From: Candidatus Gastranaerophilales bacterium
GTDB taxonomy: Bacteria; Cyanobacteriota; Vampirovibrionia; Gastranaerophilales; Gastranaerophilaceae
Length of the DNA: 10,143 nt
NCBI GenBank assembly: GCA_905235825.1
Contig: CAJONH010000122.1
Span: forward strand, 1-10,143
Direction: 5' to 3'
The notes under the pieces: generated by a model
Told to the model about the DNA's origin: nothing
Seen by the model: the letters and a program-made list of their open reading frames with translations, nothing else
Databases searched by the model: none
In this document: one piece after another, positions 5,691-10,143 of the stretch
Layout of the letters: the number at the start of each line of letters is the position of its first letter
Numbering within the stretch: position 1 is the stretch's first letter
Made by a program: the position numbers and the translations under genes

Positions 5691-7244
5691 TTATTTCATC
5701 ATATTTGCTACTACAGAGTACTTTTTACCGTTTTCCTGCTCCCACCTTATCAGTCTTTCCCGTACTTTTTCATTGTCAATGCCATCTATGCCTTTTTGAT
5801 TATATATTTCTGTGAGTTCCCCCGCTTCTTTTAACGACTGTTTCCATTCTTCCGTACCTGATATTTCCCAGCAGGTTTTATAGAATGATAATAAATCAAT
5901 TTTATCACGCTGAGTTAAATTTAAATCATTGATTAATTTTTCGGCTTCTTCATAAGTCATATCGCCCATCATTAATGCCCCTTGAATTTGTTTTATTCCT
6001 TTTTGTTTTTCTGCGATTTCTCTTATATGAGGATTGGAATTTTCTCTCATTACCTGACGGGTATTATCACTTAATGTCCATGCTATCGTACTTCTTAATG
6101 AAGTATTCCTTGCATTACTTTCTTTATCTCTGGCTTTCAATAAAGCATTTCTGATTATTTCCCTGTTTCTTTCGGCTCTTATTTTTTCATATTCTTTTTG
6201 TAATTCTTTTCTGACTTCATCAGTTGTTTTTGGCTGTTCCTTACTTTTAAATGCTTCAGCTTTTTCAATATTTGATGCTTTATATTTTTGAGCTTTATCT
6301 AATCTTAAATTAAGCCAGTTTTGAAATTTATCATCATTGACAGATTTTAAATATTCAAGATTTTTTTCGTCATCTAAATTAATACTTAAATCTTTAAATG
6401 AACAGCTGAATGAATTTAACGGTTTTAAAAAGGATATATGTTTTCCTATTACAGCATCAAATAATTTTTCTTCGCCCATAGACTTTTTAAGTTCATCAAC
6501 AGGAACAAGTGCAGGATTATTTCTTCTTGATTTTTCAATAATGTCATACATTAATGTAGATGAAAGGTCATAATTATTATTATTTAAAATATATTTTTTT
6601 ATTTCATTTACCTTTATATGCAGTCCTACATTTGCCATTAAATCTTCTTTCGAGCCGTATCCCTGTTTTTCAAGTTCTGCCGCAGGAAATGATTTAATCG
6701 GGAAATGCTTTTGTTCATTAATATTTGCATTACATATACGTTCTAAATACGCTCGATTTTTATATAGTTTTGAAGTTCTTGCAAAATTTTCAAAACTTTT
6801 AACAGTATCTGCATTTCTTTTGTCTTTTATATCAAACATAAAATTATCATTGGTAGATACACGAACCGTTGTATCTTCAGGAATTCCATAGGGAGTTAAT
6901 TTCCCTGATTTAAATGCGGAATGAACATCTTCTCTTGAAACACCGTAATACTTCATTAATTCGGAGTCTGTTAAAATTTCATTTCTTCTTTCATATATGC
7001 CGTGTATAATATTTTCACTTTTATCTAAACAATAGCAATCACAAGTTTTAACACCATATCGGTTAAAAGTTTTTAAAGCAGTTGGCGGTATTGAATCATC
7101 ATCTTGTCTGAAAATGGTTGAACCTGAAAAACTAACCGTATCAGCTTGTAATGGTGTACTCATTCTTATACCGCAATGTGAATTATTTTGATTATTATTA
7201 ACATTTTTAACGGTTTCAAACCCGTTTATCATTGAAATATTCAT
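5691..7244 (-). CDS. Hypothetical protein with SFSG leader and three HTH-like repeats
   Basis: 517 residues from the ATG at 7242-7244, chosen because GGAAGG (7252-7257) sits seven bases upstream; the in-frame extension to 7304 runs through the promoter and ribosome site. Residues 1-45 are Asn-rich and disordered and end in ADTVSFSGS. A CDCYC cluster sits at 68-72. Three related segments follow: 90-118 (LTDSELMKYYGVSREDV), 186-210 (FPAAELEKQGYGSKEDL) and 247-271 (VPVDELKKSMGEEKLF). They share a hydrophobic-x3-EL-x-K-x-x-G-x-x-x-x-[LV] pattern of the MerR/excisionase helix-turn-helix type. Residues 330-380 are highly charged and probably a long helix or coiled coil, and the C-terminus is helical. 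No membrane segment. I cannot assign a function; a nucleic-acid- or protein-binding scaffold is a guess. Confidence 0.8.
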   Translation of the reverse strand: MNISMINGFETVKNVNNNQNNSHCGIRMSTPLQADTVSFSGSTIFRQDDDSIPPTALKTFNRYGVKTCDCYCLDKSENIIHGIYERRNEILTDSELMKYYGVSREDVHSAFKSGKLTPYGIPEDTTVRVSTNDNFMFDIKDKRNADTVKSFENFARTSKLYKNRAYLERICNANINEQKHFPIKSFPAAELEKQGYGSKEDLMANVGLHIKVNEIKKYILNNNNYDLSSTLMYDIIEKSRRNNPALVPVDELKKSMGEEKLFDAVIGKHISFLKPLNSFSCSFKDLSINLDDEKNLEYLKSVNDDKFQNWLNLRLDKAQKYKASNIEKAEAFKSKEQPKTTDEVRKELQKEYEKIRAERNREIIRNALLKARDKESNARNTSLRSTIAWTLSDNTRQVMRENSNPHIREIAEKQKGIKQIQGALMMGDMTYEEAEKLINDLNLTQRDKIDLLSFYKTCWEISGTEEWKQSLKEAGELTEIYNQKGIDGIDNEKVRERLIRWEQENGKKYSVVANMMK

Positions 7245-7251
7245 TAATCTT

Positions 7252-7259
7252 CCTTCCTT
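7252..7259 (-). promoter_or_regulatory. Ribosome binding site deciding the 7244 start
   Basis: AAGGAAGG on the minus strand, seven bases before the ATG at 7244. It is the strongest Shine-Dalgarno in the window and rules against the longer frame from 7304. Confidence 0.75.
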
Positions 7260-7286
7260 ACTTACTTTTTCGCTGAAAAATACACG

Positions 7287-7292
7287 ATTATA
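7287..7292 (-). promoter_or_regulatory. Probable -10 box of the 517-aa protein gene
   Basis: TATAAT on the minus strand, giving a transcript start near 7280 and a leader of about 36 bases with the ribosome site. No good -35 is seen. The inverted repeat ATCAAT/ATTGAT (7300-7305 and 7313-7318) lies just upstream and could be an operator. Confidence 0.45.
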
Positions 7293-7362
7293 AAAAATAA
7301 TCAATATTTTGAATTGATATTAAAAATAATAAAATTAATATTTCTTTACTAAAACTACAAAA

Positions 7363-9690
7363 TTAATCTACACGCTTAAATATTGCAGTAGTATAAGTAT
7401 TCAATTTTATGGCACATTGACCGTTTTCATTTCTTACTAAAGGTTCTTCATTCATAAATTTACCGTTACCGCCATATTTTTTATCATTTGTATTTATTAC
7501 TTCAACCCATTTGCCTTCGGGAAAATCAATATAATATTTATCACCGCCTATACCGTTTGGATATCTGTCCGCACCGATATTTGAAACCGTAAATAACTCA
7601 CTGTTATCTCTATTTCCTTTTGTATGAATACCCATAACATTTGAATCATAATGTCTTACCGTATTATCTCTTATAATTGTACCATCAGTCATTGCACCTA
7701 TTGTTCTACTCATTTTATTTAAATCTTGTGTTAATTTTTCAAAAGAGTTACATTTTGATTTTCCCGTTCTTGAATATTTAATATTACCCATTTTAGATTC
7801 ATTTAAAGCATCTCTGCCATGTTTATATCCTTTTTCAACTGATAAATATTGTTCATCTTTTACGGAATCAAATTCTCTGAAAAATCTGAACGGTGTTAAA
7901 TCAGCTCTTTCATCTCCTTGGAATATCATTTTGGGCCCCGGTATTGCATAAGTAAGTGCCTGACCCATTTTATTTTTTTCAAATGCATTACTGTATGCAT
8001 TTTTTATTGAATCTAAATATAAATTAGAACTATATTTCACTCCCAGAGGAAGTAAAACTTCATCCGCAAAGATATGATAATCTTTTCCTTGATATTTATC
8101 CAATTCTCCCGTTTGAAGCATTGTCGCCAACTTTTCTGTTGTTAATTGTGCTTTTTGATAACGAACAATATCTAAAGCATCGTGATATGATTTATGCTTA
8201 TTTTCAGACAGCTTTAATGCACGTTCTCTGTCTTCATCATATAATTCAACGTTATCATTCATATTTAACAAAGGAACCATTAACTTTGAAACTAATCTGG
8301 AACCGTCAAAATTTCCTATTTCGTCATGGCTCATTGTATATTTTACTTTTCCGGGGGAATTTATGCATATATTTTCAAAATTGCTGAATACTGCATTACC
8401 ATACAGTAATTCTTTTAAATGATGAAAATATTTGAAATCCCATTCGCTGTCAAAGCCCAGATTATCAATTGAAGCCTGATTTTTTGATATTTTATCAATT
8501 GCTTCAGCGTGTACATCTTCACTTTGATTTCCGCCATATTCTTCTGCTTTTAACGGAGAAGTTACTCTATAATCATTTCTCGCATCTTCTGCAATTAAAA
8601 ATGCATCCGGCTTATGATAATTTATTTCTGCAGCAATTTGTTTCATCGTGAAATCGGATTCCATGTATTTTGTCATATCAAAGCGTATACCATCACAATG
8701 ATAGTTATCAATCCAATTTAAAGCTGCATTGACCATATAATCTCTTACATATCTTGAATCTTTACCTTCAAAATTAAATGCTTCGCCAAAATCATTAGGA
8801 TGTGATGTATACGGCCCCGTTTTATTCAATTGAGCCCCATCAGGCCCTAAATGATTGGGAACCATATCCATTATTACATTTAAACCTGTTTTATGTGCAT
8901 AATCAATAAAATCCTTTAATTGGTCAGGCCCGCCTAAATGTTCGGCAGGAGCGAGTTTATCAACACCGTCATATCCCCAGTTAAAAGAATAAGTATTTTC
9001 TACAGGCATTATTTCAATTGCATTAAATCCTAATTTTTTAATACTTTCCATTTTTTCTTTAGCACTTTCAAATGTGCCGTCTTTCGTAAATGAAACGGTA
9101 TTAAATTCATAAATTTTAGCATCATTAACGGACTTTAATCCGTTATTTTTATTTGCCAGTCTGGAAATTCTATTTTTATTTGTTTTCCAGTCTTCATCGT
9201 GCCATTCGTATAACGAATGGTCATATACCGTTGATTTATCAAGTAATTGTTCCTGACGGAAAGAATACGGGTCTTTTACCTTAACCGGTTCTTGATTAGG
9301 TCTGTAAATTGTATAGTAATATTTATCACCGTTTTCTACTTCACCTTTTGGTATTTTACCCGATTCATAGATACCGGAACCTTTATTTTCAAGTTCATAT
9401 TCTTTTGGCTGTGCATTTTTATCGTGTTTTAATTTTTCTACCGTTACTGTTACACGCTCTGTATCAGGATACGTAAACAGTTTAAAAGATGCTTCCTTTG
9501 TTTCAGGATTAATAACAGCTCCCCAGCTTTTATGTTCTGCCCATGTTCTGCCAAAAGATAACGGTTTATAGTAAATATTAGACAATTTAGTTATTTGAAC
9601 ATTTGCTGACTTATTTGTAACATTTTCGGTTTTACCGGCTGCTCTTTGTTCATTTACACTGTTAACTACAGAAATACCATCGATTTTCAT
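7363..9690 (-). CDS. GH13 alpha-glucan enzyme with CBM48-like domain (TreZ/branching-enzyme-like)
   Basis: 775 residues from the ATG at 9688-9690, with GGGG (9698-9701) seven bases upstream; the TTG two codons earlier is less likely. Residues 1-42 are a low-complexity leader ending in YKPLSFGR. About 52-165 form a CBM48-like beta domain. The GH13 barrel shows its four motifs: DMVPNH (275-280), DGIRFD with R336 and nucleophile D338, LIAED with acid E368, and MSHDE with H455 and D456. HLGGPDQLKD, GPYTSHPNDFGEAFNFEG, ED-ARNDYRV and DSEWDFKYFHHL match malto-oligosyltrehalose trehalohydrolase (GH13_10) better than GlgB, while SHDE resembles branching enzymes. Between motif IV and GPKMIFQGDE (585-594) there are about 125 residues, longer than usual, largely helical. 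A beta C-domain ends the protein. No signal peptide, so it probably acts on internal alpha-glucan. Exact reaction is open: trehalose release, branching or hydrolysis. Confidence 0.88.
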   Translation of the reverse strand: MKIDGISVVNSVNEQRAAGKTENVTNKSANVQITKLSNIYYKPLSFGRTWAEHKSWGAVINPETKEASFKLFTYPDTERVTVTVEKLKHDKNAQPKEYELENKGSGIYESGKIPKGEVENGDKYYYTIYRPNQEPVKVKDPYSFRQEQLLDKSTVYDHSLYEWHDEDWKTNKNRISRLANKNNGLKSVNDAKIYEFNTVSFTKDGTFESAKEKMESIKKLGFNAIEIMPVENTYSFNWGYDGVDKLAPAEHLGGPDQLKDFIDYAHKTGLNVIMDMVPNHLGPDGAQLNKTGPYTSHPNDFGEAFNFEGKDSRYVRDYMVNAALNWIDNYHCDGIRFDMTKYMESDFTMKQIAAEINYHKPDAFLIAEDARNDYRVTSPLKAEEYGGNQSEDVHAEAIDKISKNQASIDNLGFDSEWDFKYFHHLKELLYGNAVFSNFENICINSPGKVKYTMSHDEIGNFDGSRLVSKLMVPLLNMNDNVELYDEDRERALKLSENKHKSYHDALDIVRYQKAQLTTEKLATMLQTGELDKYQGKDYHIFADEVLLPLGVKYSSNLYLDSIKNAYSNAFEKNKMGQALTYAIPGPKMIFQGDERADLTPFRFFREFDSVKDEQYLSVEKGYKHGRDALNESKMGNIKYSRTGKSKCNSFEKLTQDLNKMSRTIGAMTDGTIIRDNTVRHYDSNVMGIHTKGNRDNSELFTVSNIGADRYPNGIGGDKYYIDFPEGKWVEVINTNDKKYGGNGKFMNEEPLVRNENGQCAIKLNTYTTAIFKRVD

Positions 9691-9731
9691 ACACAAACCC
9701 CAATAAACACATATACACTACATTCTTTTAA

Positions 9732-9737
9732 AGTATA
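9732..9737 (-). promoter_or_regulatory. Probable -10 box of the GH13 gene
   Basis: TATACT on the minus strand, giving a transcript start near 9725 and a leader of about 34 bases ending in GGGG and the ATG at 9690. A T8 tract lies just upstream; no good -35 match is found at 16-18 bases. This is the only promoter-like signal seen in the 135-base gap before panD. Confidence 0.4.
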
Positions 9738-9825
9738 CTAAAAAAAATTTTTGACATGTATTAATAGAAATGTAAACTTTTATTAAAAATTACAAAACAA
9801 TAAAGCTATTTAAAGAGAGAAAATA

Positions 9826-10143
9826 TTAATTTTTAATATTATTATTGTCATCAATCTGAACAATAGAAGGCTTAAAAGTTTTAGCTTCATCGGGAGTCAT
9901 TTGTGCATAAGCACAGATGATTATTTTATCGCCTATTTGAGCTTTTCTTGCTGCCGCACCGTTTAAGCAAAAGCATCTCGATCCGCTTTTACCTTTAAGT
10001 GCATATGTTTGAAATCTTTCGCCATTATTTATATTTAATATTTCTACTTTTTCCCATTCTTTAATATTAGCAAGATTGAGAAAATCTTCATCTATGGTAA
10101 TTGAGCCTACGTAATTAAGATTTGCATCCGTTACTGTGGCTCT
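9826..10143 (-). CDS. panD: Aspartate 1-decarboxylase (PanD), 5' end outside window
   Basis: The visible 105 residues begin RATVTDANLNYVGSITIDED, which matches PanD from about residue 12 of the usual 126-residue protein; the first dozen or so residues lie beyond the window. The self-cleavage site Gly-Ser in YVGSITID is intact, so the Ser can become the pyruvoyl group. The conserved NGERFQTYALKG and FCLNGAAARKAQIGDKIII segments are present. PanD makes beta-alanine from L-aspartate for pantothenate and coenzyme A synthesis, in the cytoplasm as a tetramer. The C-terminus ends in an Asn-rich tail (DDNNNIKN). No other pan gene is visible; panC or panB might lie upstream, outside the window. Confidence 0.95.
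   Translation of the reverse strand, partial: RATVTDANLNYVGSITIDEDFLNLANIKEWEKVEILNINNGERFQTYALKGKSGSRCFCLNGAAARKAQIGDKIIICAYAQMTPDEAKTFKPSIVQIDDNNNIKN

Noticed and set aside
7245..7304. N-terminal extension of the 517-residue protein
   Set aside because: It runs through a TATAAT box and a strong Shine-Dalgarno and would precede the typical leader that starts at MNISMING.
9751..9776. Plus-strand promoter from the TTGACA at 9751
   Set aside because: No -10 at 16-18 bases, and no plus-strand gene follows.
1..10143. CRISPR array, insertion sequence or rRNA
   Set aside because: No spaced direct repeats, transposase-like protein or rRNA-like sequence was found on either strand.

Overview
The window is AT-rich bacterial DNA with tightly packed genes. 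Two long minus-strand proteins carry short, low-complexity N-terminal leaders ending in an S-F-S-G or S-F-G motif. From memory, such leaders are common in gut Gastranaerophilales (Vampirovibrionia/Melainabacteria, the non-photosynthetic cyanobacterial relatives). That assignment is an inference; no rRNA or other strong taxonomic marker is present. No gene-free stretch exceeds 300 bases.

Left end (1-1309): the 3' part of a plus-strand gene (2-496) and a minus-strand ORF (540-1247) converge on a perfect 14-bp hairpin. At 1267-1309 lies the 3' half of a tRNA-Arg(UCU), from the anticodon loop to the discriminator base, with no 5' half. This is the usual remnant left when an integrative element recombines into the 3' end of a tRNA gene. 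If so, the two left-hand genes belong to the distal end of an integrated element and 1310 onward is the original downstream flank.

Middle (1338-5689): a divergent cluster. Leftward runs an arginase-fold-like (UPF0489-like) gene, broken by a one-base deletion near its 3' end, followed with a TAATG stop/start overlap by a GT-C membrane glycosyltransferase of the PMT/ArnT type. Rightward run two overlapping paralogous genes of an uncharacterised family with conserved FPYSIWS and cysteine motifs, then a small secreted protein. The two arms share a 42-bp intergenic region in which the promoters overlap; the rightward transcript is probably leaderless. Together the genes suggest modification of a cell-envelope glycan, but this rests mainly on the glycosyltransferase.

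Right end (5691-10143, all minus strand): a 517-aa protein with three helix-turn-helix-like repeats and a charged helical middle; a GH13 alpha-glucan enzyme with a CBM48-like N-terminal domain, closest in its motifs to malto-oligosyltrehalose trehalohydrolase and branching enzymes; and the 3' part of panD (aspartate 1-decarboxylase, pantothenate synthesis), cut by the window end. The first two have separate ribosome binding sites and probable promoters, and both carry the SFG-type leader.
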